A DNA stretch of 64,000 nt, from the NCBI RefSeq assembly GCF_000719095.1, contig NZ_JOEH01000008.1:124001-188000 (forward strand), given 5' to 3'. Shown in pieces: positions 14,913-23,378 of the stretch. A program made the translations under genes and the position numbers. The notes below the pieces were generated by a model. That model was not told the origin of the DNA. It saw nothing but the letters and a program-made list of their open reading frames with translations, and ran no database searches. The DNA is from Streptacidiphilus jeojiense. Its GTDB lineage: Bacteria; Actinomycetota; Actinomycetes; Streptomycetales; Streptomycetaceae. Numbering within the stretch: the stretch's first letter is position 1; each line of letters begins with the position of its first letter.

Positions 14913-17084
14913 TCAGCAGCTCAGCGGCTGGACCAGCAGGTCGTCCGCTGCGAACGACGAGCCGGCGCTGCCTCCCGGCACCCGCAGCCGGACCTGCGCG
15001 GCCGCCCCCGCACCGGTGGTCAGGTGGGCAGTGGCCAGTCGGATGCCGTTGACGTAGACGTCATAGGTACCGGCGGACGGGTGCAGGACCAGGGAGACCG
15101 ATAGCCAGACCGAGGCCGGGTAGGCGAAGGAGCTGTCGGTCCAGGTGCCGCTGTCGGTGTAGGCGGCGTTGCCGTCGGCGGCCAGGCTGAACTGCGCCAC
15201 CGGGTTGCCCGAGGCGTCCAGGAGATGGAGTCCCACGGCCGCACCCGTCTGCCCCGCCCACAGCCGCGCGTCCACGCGGACGTCACCGGAGGGCGCCGCG
15301 ATGGACTGGGCCACCGTCAGATCGCTGCTCTGGCCGGTGAGTCGGAGCGATGACCCGTACTCCCCCGTGGCCGGATCGGTGCCGACCAGGGCTCCGGACG
15401 CGGTCCCGGTGACGGTCCAGCCGGTGGGGACCGCGCCGCTGGTGTCCGTGTTGAAGGTGTCGGCGATCGGCGGCGTGCAGACGGCCGCGCCCTGGTAGGC
15501 GCCGATGTCGACCGCTCCGGTCGCCGGAACCGCGTTGCCGAAGTAGTCCAGCCCCCCGTCCGAGGCGACCTGCACGCCCGCGGACAGGGCGGCGGACCCG
15601 GTGGCGAGTTGGTAGCCGTAGGGGTCGGCGAGCTCGCGGCCGTTGAGCAGCGGCGCGCCGGTCACGGAGTTGGTCGCCCCGGACGGGACCGGCACGTCGT
15701 AGAAGAGGTTGTGGTCGATGACCCAGGCCGGGTCGCTGAGCGTCCAGCCGACGGTGCCGGAACTCCCGTGCCGGACAACGGCGTTGTCGGTGAACTTCAC
15801 GTCCAGGGTCGAACTGGTCGACTCGGTGACGATCTGTTGGCTGATGCCGCCGGCCAGGTAGAGGGTGTTGTGGTAGATCTGACCGTTCTTCAGCGCCCCG
15901 TCGCAGACCTGGAACCCGCGCGCGCCGTCGTTGACGGAGATGTTGTCGCGGATGACGAAGTCGCTGGTGGGCGTGTTGTAGGGGCAGAGCAGGAAGAAGC
16001 CGCCCTGGTTGTCGTGCGAGACGTTGTACTGGAAGACCACGCCGTCGGTGGAGTGGTCCACGTCGTAGGCCATGCCGTCGGAGGTGCTGTTGCCGCCGGA
16101 GGTGTCGTTGTACTGGAAGGTGGCGTCCACGCTGTTGGCGGTCCACATCCCGGCGTTGGGCGAGCCGGAGCGCTCATTGAAGCCGCGCAGGGTGTTGTGC
16201 TGGACCAGGGTGTCCTGACCGGTCATCGGCGCGATGCCGTCACCGCCGATGTCCCAGAGGAGGTTCCCGCTGACGACCAGGTCGGTGTAGGGGGTCCAGG
16301 CTGCCGTGCACAGGGTGTCCCAGAAGGCGGCGAGTCGGGAGCTCTGGCACCAGTTGGACCAGGTGTAGATCCCCTGGCGGTCCACCGCGTGGATGCGGTT
16401 GTCCAGGATCTGCAGCCCGGCGAAGGCGGTGGGGGTACTGCTGCCCTGGGCCTCGACCACGATGCCGCCGGAGGCGTTGGCGTACTTCCCGGTCCCGTTG
16501 CCGGTGGTCGTCTTCGCCGGCAGCGCGCCGCGGACGTCGTGGATGTCCAGGTCCTGCAGCACGATCCCGGGCAGGGTGCCGGCGTCCTCCGCGTAGACGT
16601 AGACGCCGCGCCGAGCCGTGGTGTTGTCGCCGGGGGCCGACAGCGAGAGGTTGCGCAGGTGCAGGTAGGACTCGTCGGAGAGCAGCACGGCCTGGGTGGC
16701 TCCGTCGGCGTCGATGGCCGGCAGCGTGCCGCTGCCGTAGGCGTCGACCAGGATCGGGGCCGCGGCGGTGCCGGAGCCGTGCGGGGTGAAGCTGCCCAGG
16801 CAGGTGGTGCCCCGGTCGAACAGGACGGAGTCACCCGGCTGGAGGGCGAGCGCGTTGACGTCGGCCAGGGAGTTGAAGGGGGCGGTCTGACTGCCGCCGC
16901 CGTCGCTGGAGGCGGCGCAGTCGACGTAGTAGGCGGTACCGGTACTGGTGCCGGTCGTGGCAGCGGCGGCGGGGGCCGGATTGAGCGGCAGCACGGCGGC
17001 GCAGAGGGCGGCGGCGAGCGTGGCGGCGAACGCGAGCAGCGCCCGCCGCTTTCGGATCGAGGGCGACGACTTCGAGGGCGACAA
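14913..17084 (-). CDS. secreted right-handed parallel beta-helix protein with C-terminal jelly-roll domain
   Basis: 723 residues. Sec signal peptide (RKRRALLAFAATLAAALCAA, cleavage around AAAA). The region about 45-520 is built of repeated N-N/L-x-I rungs (LQDLDIHDV, LQILDNRIHAV, LVVSGNLLWDI, FQYNVSHDN, FVIRDNISVND), typical of pectate-lyase-like beta-helices. Residues about 545-723 resemble a LamG/concanavalin-like carbohydrate-binding domain. Start is a TTG at 17084 with AAGGAGG 7 nt upstream, which decides the start. It is the last gene of the operon that encodes an SDR, an enolase-superfamily enzyme and a ROK repressor. Probably acts outside the cell on plant or microbial polysaccharide; lyase activity is inferred from fold only. 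Confidence 0.85.
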   Translation of the reverse strand: MSPSKSSPSIRKRRALLAFAATLAAALCAAVLPLNPAPAAAATTGTSTGTAYYVDCAASSDGGGSQTAPFNSLADVNALALQPGDSVLFDRGTTCLGSFTPHGSGTAAAPILVDAYGSGTLPAIDADGATQAVLLSDESYLHLRNLSLSAPGDNTTARRGVYVYAEDAGTLPGIVLQDLDIHDVRGALPAKTTTGNGTGKYANASGGIVVEAQGSSTPTAFAGLQILDNRIHAVDRQGIYTWSNWCQSSRLAAFWDTLCTAAWTPYTDLVVSGNLLWDIGGDGIAPMTGQDTLVQHNTLRGFNERSGSPNAGMWTANSVDATFQYNDTSGGNSTSDGMAYDVDHSTDGVVFQYNVSHDNQGGFFLLCPYNTPTSDFVIRDNISVNDGARGFQVCDGALKNGQIYHNTLYLAGGISQQIVTESTSSTLDVKFTDNAVVRHGSSGTVGWTLSDPAWVIDHNLFYDVPVPSGATNSVTGAPLLNGRELADPYGYQLATGSAALSAGVQVASDGGLDYFGNAVPATGAVDIGAYQGAAVCTPPIADTFNTDTSGAVPTGWTVTGTASGALVGTDPATGEYGSSLRLTGQSSDLTVAQSIAAPSGDVRVDARLWAGQTGAAVGLHLLDASGNPVAQFSLAADGNAAYTDSGTWTDSSFAYPASVWLSVSLVLHPSAGTYDVYVNGIRLATAHLTTGAGAAAQVRLRVPGGSAGSSFAADDLLVQPLSC

Positions 17085-17123
17085 CAGGGGTCCTCCTTCA
17101 TGACGGGTGGCTCCTTCCGGCCC

Positions 17124-17909
17124 TCAGCGCAGCAGCGCTTCGGGAAGCATGGCGGTCATCCCGCCGTCGACGGCCAGGCAGGCGCCGTTGACGAAGGACG
17201 ACTCGGGTGAGGCGAGGAAGCCCACGGCACGGGCGATGTCGGCCGGTTCGGCGAACCGACCCAGCGGCGAGGCGCGCAGCATCCGGGCGGCCTGCCCCGG
17301 ATCGCTCCAGACGTGGCGGTTGCGCTCGACCGGCACGAAGCCGGGGGCGACCGCGTTGCAGCGCACCCCGCGCGGGCCGAACTCGACCGCGGCGGCCCGG
17401 GTCAGCGCGAGCAGACCCGCCTTGGCCGCGGCGTAGGCGGAGTACCCGGGCACCGCGCCGAAGGCGTGCGGGGAGGCGATGTGGACGATGGCGCCGGCGT
17501 CGGGGCCGTCCCCCGCGCCGGCCCCCTCGACCTGGCGGACGAACGCGGCGTCGAAGCGGCGCGCGGCGGTCAGCACCACCTGCAGCATCCGCTCCCACTC
17601 CGGTTCGGGCTGCCCGTCCAGCGGGGCCGGTGCGCCGCCGAACGCGGACTGCACCAGGATCCGGGCGCCGCCGGGCCCGCCCAGCTCGCCCGCCGCCTCG
17701 AACGCGGCGTCGAGGACGGCCTGGTCGGTGACGTCGCCGCGCACCGCGACAAATCCGTCCCCGTCGGCCAAGGACGGCTCGGCCAGGTCGACGGAGACCA
17801 CCGCCGCCCCACGGGCCAGCAGTTCGGTGACCACGGCGGCCCCGATGCCCTGGGCCCCGCCGGTGACCACGGCGGTCCGTCCGATCAGATCACGGGGTCG
17901 AGTCGTCAT
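17124..17909 (-). CDS. SDR-family oxidoreductase (sugar or sugar-acid dehydrogenase)
   Basis: 261 residues. Cofactor motif TGGAQGIG (about 16-23), catalytic Ser in HIASPHAFG, Tyr-x3-Lys in YSAYAAAK, and the C-terminal VNGACLAVDGG. The usual NNAG motif after beta-strand 4 is replaced by QSAFGG. NAD(P)-dependent oxidation or reduction of a hydroxyl group; substrate unknown, but operon context (enolase-superfamily dehydratase, ROK repressor, MFS sugar porter) points to sugar-acid catabolism. Its ATG overlaps the stop of the enolase-superfamily gene (ATGA). 39 bp separate it from the beta-helix gene. Confidence 0.88.
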   Translation of the reverse strand: MTTRPRDLIGRTAVVTGGAQGIGAAVVTELLARGAAVVSVDLAEPSLADGDGFVAVRGDVTDQAVLDAAFEAAGELGGPGGARILVQSAFGGAPAPLDGQPEPEWERMLQVVLTAARRFDAAFVRQVEGAGAGDGPDAGAIVHIASPHAFGAVPGYSAYAAAKAGLLALTRAAAVEFGPRGVRCNAVAPGFVPVERNRHVWSDPGQAARMLRASPLGRFAEPADIARAVGFLASPESSFVNGACLAVDGGMTAMLPEALLR

Positions 17910-19090
17910 GCTGCTCCGTCCAGGTGCGGCAGCGGATGCGCCTGCCAGTGGTGGTCCAGATCGATGCCGAGGCCCGCGCCCTGAGGGGGCGTCATCCAGG
18001 CCCCGTCCGCCGGCTCGGCGGGCGTGACGCTGCGCCCGCGCCAGCTCGCCTCCCCGAAGGCGAACTCGGTCTCGGCGTCCGGGCCGCAGGCGGCGGCCAG
18101 GTGCAGGCCGGCCGCGGTGGCGACCGGTCCGCTGGGGTTGTGCAGCGAGACGCGCACGCCGACGGCGCGGGCCTCGTCGGCGAGGCGCAGCGCGGCCGCG
18201 TAGCCGCCGCTGTGCTTGACGTCGGGCAGCAGCCAGCCCAGGTGCCCGCTGCGCAGCGCCGCACGGACCTGGGCGGGGCCGGTCGCGAACTCACCGCCCG
18301 CGAGCGGTGCGATCCCAGCGGCGTGCACGGCTGCCAACCCCTCGGCGTCGTCCAGGGCGACGGCGTCCTCCAGCCAGCGCAGGTCGAGCGCGGCCAGTGC
18401 CGGGGCGGCGGTCAGCACCTCGTCCAGGCCGAGCAGCAGATGCGCGTCGACCATGAGCGCGGTCGAGGGACGCAGGGCCCGCCGGACCGCGCGGGCCCTG
18501 GCCAGGCCCTCGCGCAGCCGGAGCGCGGGTGGCAGCCCGTCGAAGGGTGCGCACTTGACCGCCGTGTAGCCGGCCGCCTCGGCCGCCGCGGCGGTCCGGG
18601 CGAAGTCGTCCGGGGTGCGGGTCCGCAGGGCCCGGTTGATGTTGGCGTAGCGGTGCACCGGCCGGGCCTCCTCCGCGCCGAGGACCTGCCACAGCGGACG
18701 GCCCTGCCGGCGGGCCCGAAGGTCCGTCAGGGCCTGCTCCAGCGCGCCGCCCACGGTGGCGCGGGCGAGGGCGGGGGCGGTGGCGCGGGCGCGGGCGGTG
18801 GCGGTGGCGCGGTCGGGGTTGGAAGCGCGCCGGGGGTCGTCGCCGTCCGCATCGGTGGCCGGATCGCCGTCGCTCCGGCCCTCCCCCAGCAGCGCGATCG
18901 TCTCCTCGACCGTCGCCCCCTCGCGCAGCAGCGCGTCCACCTCGGCCCAGACCCGTCGGGCGCCAGGGCCGGCGTCCGAGGACTCCCCCAGTCCCGTACA
19001 GCCGTCGGAGGCGGTGAGTGTGACGACCCACCAGGTCGTGCGCCAGGAGACGGCCGCCCGGTGCAGCCGGAGCTGAAGCGTCTCGCTCAT
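17906..19090 (-). CDS. enolase-superfamily enzyme (mandelate racemase/muconate lactonising group)
   Basis: 394 residues. N-terminal capping domain (1-130) followed by a TIM barrel. Visible active-site elements: Lys in YTAVKCAPFDG, metal ligands in LMVDAHLLLG (Asp), RWLEDAVAL (Glu) and LAGGEFATG (Glu), then DVKHSGG and the His of SLHNPSGP. This is the mandelate-racemase-type set for acid-sugar dehydratases. The capping domain carries an Ala/Arg/Thr-rich insert (ATARARATAPALARAT, near residue 105) coded by a GGCGC-type repeat; its effect is unknown. It sits between the ROK repressor (overlap 4 bp) and SDR gene (overlap 4 bp). Precise substrate not determined. Confidence 0.87.
   Translation of the reverse strand: MSETLQLRLHRAAVSWRTTWWVVTLTASDGCTGLGESSDAGPGARRVWAEVDALLREGATVEETIALLGEGRSDGDPATDADGDDPRRASNPDRATATARARATAPALARATVGGALEQALTDLRARRQGRPLWQVLGAEEARPVHRYANINRALRTRTPDDFARTAAAAEAAGYTAVKCAPFDGLPPALRLREGLARARAVRRALRPSTALMVDAHLLLGLDEVLTAAPALAALDLRWLEDAVALDDAEGLAAVHAAGIAPLAGGEFATGPAQVRAALRSGHLGWLLPDVKHSGGYAAALRLADEARAVGVRVSLHNPSGPVATAAGLHLAAACGPDAETEFAFGEASWRGRSVTPAEPADGAWMTPPQGAGLGIDLDHHWQAHPLPHLDGAA
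18754..18812 (+). repeat. low-complexity hexamer-like repeat inside the enolase-superfamily gene
   Basis: Irregular tandem run of GGCGGT/GGCGCG units encoding an Ala-Arg-Thr stretch in the capping domain. Similar runs occur elsewhere in the window. Confidence 0.7.
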
Positions 19091-20334
19091 GCGCCGATCA
19101 CCAGGTGCTCGGCTCCGCGTTCGAAGCTGAGCGGATCGCTGAAGTAGGCGTCCAGGAACGGCGCCGCGGTGGCCAGCACCAGCGAGTGCGGGCCCAGGCC
19201 CGAGTGCACCAGCCGCTGCGGAGCCTGTTCGCCGAGCTGGCTGTGCCGGGCCAGTTCGCGCCGGGCGTCGGGCAGGAACTCCGGGGTCAGCAGCGGGCCT
19301 CCGGCCAGCACCACCAGCTCCGGATTGACCAGGTCCAGCAGGGTCGCGGCGGCCCGGCCGACATAGCGGGCCCGGCGGCGCAGCAGGGTGGCGACCGCGT
19401 GGTCGCCCTCGCCGGCCCGTCGGACCAGGTCTTCGATCTCCTCGCCCTCGGTCGCGGCACCGGCGGCCCGGGCCAGGCCCAGCACCGCGCTGTCGGTGGC
19501 CACCGCCTGCAGGCAGTCGGTGCGCCCGCAGTCGCAGCGCACCCCCCGCGCGCCGGCCACCGGCAGGTGTGTCAGGGTGCCGGCCGCGGAACGCGGACCC
19601 CGGTGGATCTGCCGGTCCAGCACCAGGGCGCTGCCGACGACATTGCCGATGAACAGCTCTATCGCGCTGTCGACCCGCGTCGCCGCGCCGTACCAGGACT
19701 CGGCCAGCGCCATCGCCCGCACCGTCCCCTCCAGGCGCAGCGGCAGGTCCAGCGCCGCGGTGAGCAGGGTGCCCAGCGGCACGTCGCGCCAGCCCAGCGG
19801 CTGGTGCTCCACGACCGTGCCGTGGTCGGTGTCCACCCAGCCGCCGACGCCGACCCCCACGCCGAGCACCCGGCGCCCACCGCCCAGCTCCCCGATCAAC
19901 TGCTCGACGCCGAGGGCCGCCTGGGCGACCAGCTGCGCCGGCTCGTGCGAGTGGTGCTGGTGCACGGCCTGGCCGAGCACGCTGCCGCGCGGATCGACCA
20001 GGCCGACGGTGGTGCGGAGCAGCCCGATGTGCACGCCCACCACGGCGTTGCGCGCCGTCGGCAGGTCCAGCGGGACCCGTGGGCGCCCGCTCTCGGCCGG
20101 GCCGAGCACCCCGGGCAGCTCGTCGAGCATCCCGGCCGAGGTCAGACGGGCCGTCAGCCGGGTGACTGTTCCCGCGGACAGGCCGGTGAGCTCGGCGATC
20201 CGGGTGCGCGGCTGGGGGCCGTGCGCCAGCACCGTCCGCATGATCGAGGCGACATTGCGACGGCCGACATCGCGGGGTTGGGCTGCCGTGGCAGTCCGGG
20301 GCGCCGGTTCTCCGGTGGCGGGCCGCGCTGTCAT
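19087..20334 (-). CDS. ROK-family transcriptional regulator
   Basis: 415 residues. N-terminal winged helix (RTRIAELTGLSAGTVTRLTA, about 43-62) then a ROK sugar-kinase-like domain with the zinc motif C-x-C-x4-C (CDCGRTDC) and a DLVNPELVVLAGG segment. The first DxGxT-type phosphate motif is VGVHIGLLRTTVG, where the Asp is replaced by His, as expected for repressors that bind but do not phosphorylate sugar. ATG 20334 is preceded by AAGGAG at 6 nt. Likely represses the sugar operon and the MFS porter upstream in response to a sugar or sugar acid; the palindrome at 21843-21855 is a candidate operator. Confidence 0.9.
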   Translation of the reverse strand: MTARPATGEPAPRTATAAQPRDVGRRNVASIMRTVLAHGPQPRTRIAELTGLSAGTVTRLTARLTSAGMLDELPGVLGPAESGRPRVPLDLPTARNAVVGVHIGLLRTTVGLVDPRGSVLGQAVHQHHSHEPAQLVAQAALGVEQLIGELGGGRRVLGVGVGVGGWVDTDHGTVVEHQPLGWRDVPLGTLLTAALDLPLRLEGTVRAMALAESWYGAATRVDSAIELFIGNVVGSALVLDRQIHRGPRSAAGTLTHLPVAGARGVRCDCGRTDCLQAVATDSAVLGLARAAGAATEGEEIEDLVRRAGEGDHAVATLLRRRARYVGRAAATLLDLVNPELVVLAGGPLLTPEFLPDARRELARHSQLGEQAPQRLVHSGLGPHSLVLATAAPFLDAYFSDPLSFERGAEHLVIGA

Positions 20335-20360
20335 CGCTCGCTCCTTGCGGTACGGGGGTG

Positions 20361-20408
20361 GATCACGATCACGATCACCATCAGGATCGGGATCACGATC
20401 AGGATCGC
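20361..20408 (-). repeat. eight-copy GATCAC-type hexamer repeat
   Basis: Eight imperfect copies of GATCAC/GATCAG/GATCGG between the MFS stop codon and the ROK start codon. Intergenic minisatellite; the ribosome-binding site of the ROK gene lies just downstream of it. Confidence 0.85.
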
Positions 20409-20420
20409 GGTTGAGGACGC

Positions 20421-21809
20421 TCAGGATTCCAGAGCCGTCCCACCGACCTCGCTGACGGGTCGTGAGGTGGAACCCCCGGTCACGACGGCCTGCTCCCGCT
20501 GCTCGTCGGCGGTCCGCTCCAGGTCCGCACCGGTGGTGGCGAAGAAGGGGAAGGCCAGCAGGACCGCCGCGCACACCAGGTAGGCCAGCGAGAACAGCGC
20601 CACCGAGTGCAGGCTCCAGGCGCTGATCACGGTGGGTCCGAAGCCCGCGGTGACGGCGATCGCGAGCCGTCCCGAGGCCTGGGTGAAGCCGGTTCCCACG
20701 CCGCGCAGCGCGGTCGGGAAGAGCTCGGTGGACCAGATCCAGGCCAGCGTGCCCGGACCGATCCAGGTGAAGAAGGTGAAGGCCAGCCAGCTGACGAAGA
20801 CCACCGTGTGGTTCCCGGTACCGCCCCAGGCCAGCAGTTGGGTGAAGGCGAGCGCGCCCAGGGCGGTGGCGACGCCGAACCAGCGGCGGTCGACCCGGTC
20901 GACGACGAGCGACCCGAGGGCCACCGCGCCCAGGCCCACCAGGAATCCGTACAGGGTGAACTGCATGGCCTGGGACTTGTCCAGGCCGGCCGCGGTCAGG
21001 AACAGCGGCCCGGCGATGGTGCTGACGCCCCCGCCCAGTCCGTTGGCGGCGAAGAACAGCCCGAAGGCGAGCGCGCGGGTGCGGTACGGGCGAGCGAGCA
21101 GCGCACGGTAGCCGCGGGGACCCGTCGCGGGGGCGATGTGAGCGGGCTTCTCCAGGCCTAGCCGGGCGTAGACGGCGTCGGCCTCAGCCTGCCGCCCCTG
21201 GGCCTGCAGCCAGCGCGGGGACTCCGGCAGCAACTGGCGGGCGACCAGCACCAGCAGGGCGGGGACGGCGGCGAGGCCGAAGAGCCAGCGCCAGGCGTCC
21301 GGGTTCCCCTGCAGCCCGATGGCGACCGCCGCCGAGGTGATCGCGCCGAGCAGCCACATCGCGTTGGGCAGCGAGCCGGCGAAGCGACCGCGGCGCTTGG
21401 CCGGGGCGACCTCGGCCAGGAAGGAGGAGCTGGTGGGGATGTCCATCCCCACGCCGATGCCGATGAACAGCCGGGCCACCACCAGCTCCGGCACATTGGT
21501 GACAAAGGCCGACGCCAGGGCGAACACCACGAACAGGACCAGGTTGATGACGAAGATGGCGCGCCGTCCGAAACGGTCCGTCAGATCACCGAAGACCAGC
21601 GCGCCTATCGCTGCGCCGATGAAGCTCGCCGCGCCCAGCACCCCCTTGTCGGTGGCGGTGAGGGCGAACGCCGGCGTCAGGAAGACCAGAGCAGTGCTCA
21701 TCACGAGCAGGTCGTAGCCGTCGACGAACTCGCCGAAGGCCACCAGTGGAGGCGCGAGTCTGCGCACGGTGCGGGCGGAGACCCGCGAGGTCGGGACCGG
21801 GGAAGTCAT
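20421..21809 (-). CDS. MFS sugar-porter-type transporter
   Basis: 462 residues with 12 predicted membrane helices. Family signatures: DRFGRRA after helix 2-3, LPESPRWL before the central loop, VDRVDRRW after helix 8. Central cytoplasmic loop about 195-240. N-terminus begins in a cytoplasmic tail and the first helix holds GEFVDGYDLLVM, a motif shared with aromatic-acid and sugar MFS porters. It is the first gene of the operon that continues with the ROK repressor (87 bp later), enolase-superfamily enzyme, SDR and beta-helix protein, so it probably imports the sugar acid released or processed by those enzymes. Upstream palindrome at 21843. Confidence 0.9.
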   Translation of the reverse strand: MTSPVPTSRVSARTVRRLAPPLVAFGEFVDGYDLLVMSTALVFLTPAFALTATDKGVLGAASFIGAAIGALVFGDLTDRFGRRAIFVINLVLFVVFALASAFVTNVPELVVARLFIGIGVGMDIPTSSSFLAEVAPAKRRGRFAGSLPNAMWLLGAITSAAVAIGLQGNPDAWRWLFGLAAVPALLVLVARQLLPESPRWLQAQGRQAEADAVYARLGLEKPAHIAPATGPRGYRALLARPYRTRALAFGLFFAANGLGGGVSTIAGPLFLTAAGLDKSQAMQFTLYGFLVGLGAVALGSLVVDRVDRRWFGVATALGALAFTQLLAWGGTGNHTVVFVSWLAFTFFTWIGPGTLAWIWSTELFPTALRGVGTGFTQASGRLAIAVTAGFGPTVISAWSLHSVALFSLAYLVCAAVLLAFPFFATTGADLERTADEQREQAVVTGGSTSRPVSEVGGTALES

Positions 21810-21842
21810 GAACGCTCCTGGCAGGGAAGGGCACGGGGTTAA

Positions 21843-21855
21843 TTTCGTACCGAAA
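21843..21855. promoter_or_regulatory. putative operator upstream of the MFS sugar operon
   Basis: TTTCG-TAC-CGAAA, a 5-bp inverted repeat with 3-bp centre, 34 bp upstream of the MFS start, with weaker symmetry extending outward. Candidate ROK site; assignment is inference. Confidence 0.5.
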
Positions 21856-21964
21856 GTTAGCCAGGCGCGGCAGCGCGGACAAGACCTCCGGGCCCCTCGG
21901 ACCCTCCTCCGCAGGAAGATTCACGCGGCGCAACACTCCCGCAAAGCTCCGGGCACGGCACCGC

Positions 21965-22228
21965 TCACGGCGACTCCTGACCGAAGAGCGCGGCGATCCG
22001 GCGCTGCCAGGCCGCCAGCACCCGGGGCGGACGAGCGGACGAGTGGTTCCACCCGCCGCCCCTTGCGCCGTTCCGCGACCGGTCGTTCGCGGCGGTGCTC
22101 CGACTCACCGAGCGGCGCTGGAGGGCCTTGCCCTGGTGTCCGGCCGGGTGCTCGACGTGAGCGGGGACCCCCGGAACGCGATGGGTCTCCCCGTGCAGCA
22201 GATCCCGCAGCCGACGTTCGCCTGCCAT
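21965..22228 (-). CDS. small basic protein divergent from tetR, unknown function
   Basis: 87 residues, rich in Arg, Ala and His, no membrane helix or signal peptide. The ATG at 22228 is preceded by GAGGAG at 9 nt, which is the main support for it being real. It is divergent from the TetR-type repressor at 22331, and both tetO-like operators lie between them, so it would be the repressor's target. The C-terminus (RVLAAWQRRIAALFGQ) looks helical and amphipathic. Not recognised as any family; it might instead be a remnant of a larger gene. Confidence 0.5.
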   Translation of the reverse strand: MAGERRLRDLLHGETHRVPGVPAHVEHPAGHQGKALQRRSVSRSTAANDRSRNGARGGGWNHSSARPPRVLAAWQRRIAALFGQESP

Positions 22229-22271
22229 GTCTCATCACTCCTCGGGTGTACGACGTGCGTGGCGACCCACG

Positions 22272-22290
22272 CCCCTATCACCGATAGAGG
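22272..22290. promoter_or_regulatory. tetO-like operator, distal (resembles Tn10 O2)
   Basis: CCCCTATCACCGATAGAGG: matches Tn10 tetO2 (recalled sequence) at 15 of 19 positions, with perfect CTATC/GATAG arms. Its centre is 20 bp from the centre of the second site. It lies upstream of a repressor with a TetR-type recognition helix. Confidence 0.8.
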
Positions 22291-22291
22291 G

Positions 22292-22310
22292 ACTCTAGCA
22301 CTGATAGAGT
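22292..22310. promoter_or_regulatory. tetO-like operator, proximal (resembles Tn10 O1)
   Basis: ACTCTAGCACTGATAGAGT: matches Tn10 tetO1 (recalled sequence) at 17 of 19 positions. Ends 20 bp before the tetR-like start codon. Confidence 0.85.
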
Positions 22311-22330
22311 CAGGCCGGGAGGTGTTCGAG

Positions 22331-22969
22331 ATGGCGCTGGACCGACAACGGATCGTCGACGAGGCCGTGGCACTGCTGGACGCCGAAGGCCTCGACGGCC
22401 TGACGACACGTAAGCTCGCCGCACGGCTCGGCGTGCAGTCACCGACCCTCTACTGGCACCTGCCCAACAAGGCGGCGCTGGTGACCGCGCTCGCCGAGGC
22501 CATCCTCGATCAGGAGTTCCCCGAGCTGACACCACCGGGCCCGGAAGAACCCTGGCAGGACTGGCTCAGCGAACTTGCCGGACGGCTGCGCCGTGCACTG
22601 CTGGCCCACCCGGACGGCGCCCGCGTCCTGTCAGCGGCCCAGCTCTGTCGCAAGATGGCCGCGATCTCCGAACTGGCCATGAGCACGCTGGTGGCCCGAG
22701 GCGTGCCGTTGCGTCAGGCCCGGGTGATCGTACTGACGGTGGAACGCTTCACCTTCGGCCACGTCCTCGAGGAGCAGGCCCCCCGCCCGGACGCCGACGC
22801 GGACGCCATGAAGGACTTCGACATGGCCGCATTCACCGAGCAGCATCCGACGCTCGTGTCCGGCATCGCCGAATACTTCCAATCCGACCGCACCGTCGAC
22901 GACCTGTTCCACGACTGCCTCGCCGTGGTGATCGAGGGCGCGGCAGCCAAGGCCGGCACGGTGTCGTGA
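22331..22969 (+). CDS. TetR repressor of the tetracycline-repressor type (TetR_C domain)
   Basis: 212 residues. The N-terminus closely follows Tn10 TetR: [20 protein letters not shown] then H, against [20 protein letters not shown] then H. DNA-contact residues Arg28, Pro39, Thr40, Tyr42, Trp43 and His44 (Tn10 numbering) are kept; Glu37 and Gln38 are Gln and Ser here. The C-terminal core is the TetR_C ligand domain ([20 protein letters not shown], then DGARV; later [10 protein letters not shown]). GGGAGG lies 8 nt before ATG 22331. Two tetO-like operators lie immediately upstream. Family members bind tetracyclines or other polycyclic ligands. No resistance pump is adjacent; the only divergent gene is the small ORF at 21965. 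Confidence 0.92.
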   Translation: [212 protein letters not shown]

Positions 22970-23027
22970 CCGGCCGCTCGCCCCAAACCGATTGTCAGAC
23001 GAGGTCAGGCCGTGCCACCCTCCCGCT

Positions 23028-23378
23028 ATGGAGCAGGACCAACCCCTCGTTCGCGACGTCTTCCCCGACCTCGTTGCCGAGTTGACCGCTCTCCTGGAAG
23101 GGGAAGGAGAAGGTTGGCTGGCCATCTGCGTGCGGGATGTCCGCCTGGTCGGGAAATGCAGATGCACTGACGACTTCTGCCAGAGCATCCGAACAGCGGA
23201 TCACCCACAAGGACAGCCCTATGGCCCAGGACATCGCTGCGTGCCGCTCATGCCCGAGGAAGGCATGCTGAACCTGGACGTCCTGGACGGCCGGATCATG
23301 TTCATCGAAGTACTCGACCGGGCACCCATGCACAACCGCATGTCCTGCACGGCCAGCGACGTGAAAACCGACGCATGA
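23028..23378 (+). CDS. conserved hypothetical protein, Cys-containing
   Basis: 116 residues, acidic, no membrane segment. Distinct Cys/His cluster: KCRCTDDFC near residues 44-52, then a His-Arg-Cys around residue 70. ATG 23028 is used; the alternative TTG at 22992 lacks a ribosome-binding site. Its stop overlaps the ATG of the DUF3885-like gene (ATGA), so the pair was translated as an operon. Not recognised. Contexts of this kind in Streptomyces are small two-gene hypothetical operons. Confidence 0.7.
   Translation: MEQDQPLVRDVFPDLVAELTALLEGEGEGWLAICVRDVRLVGKCRCTDDFCQSIRTADHPQGQPYGPGHRCVPLMPEEGMLNLDVLDGRIMFIEVLDRAPMHNRMSCTASDVKTDA

Noticed and set aside
15609..17210. Long plus-strand ORF opposite the beta-helix gene
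   Set aside because: Composition is a Gly/Val/Arg-rich shadow of the minus-strand gene; no homology, start signal or domain.
20361..20408. GATCAC repeat as a CRISPR-like array or a coding Asp/Arg repeat
   Set aside because: Units are 6 bp with no spacers; the apparent Asp-rich peptide is only the repeat read through upstream of the ROK start.
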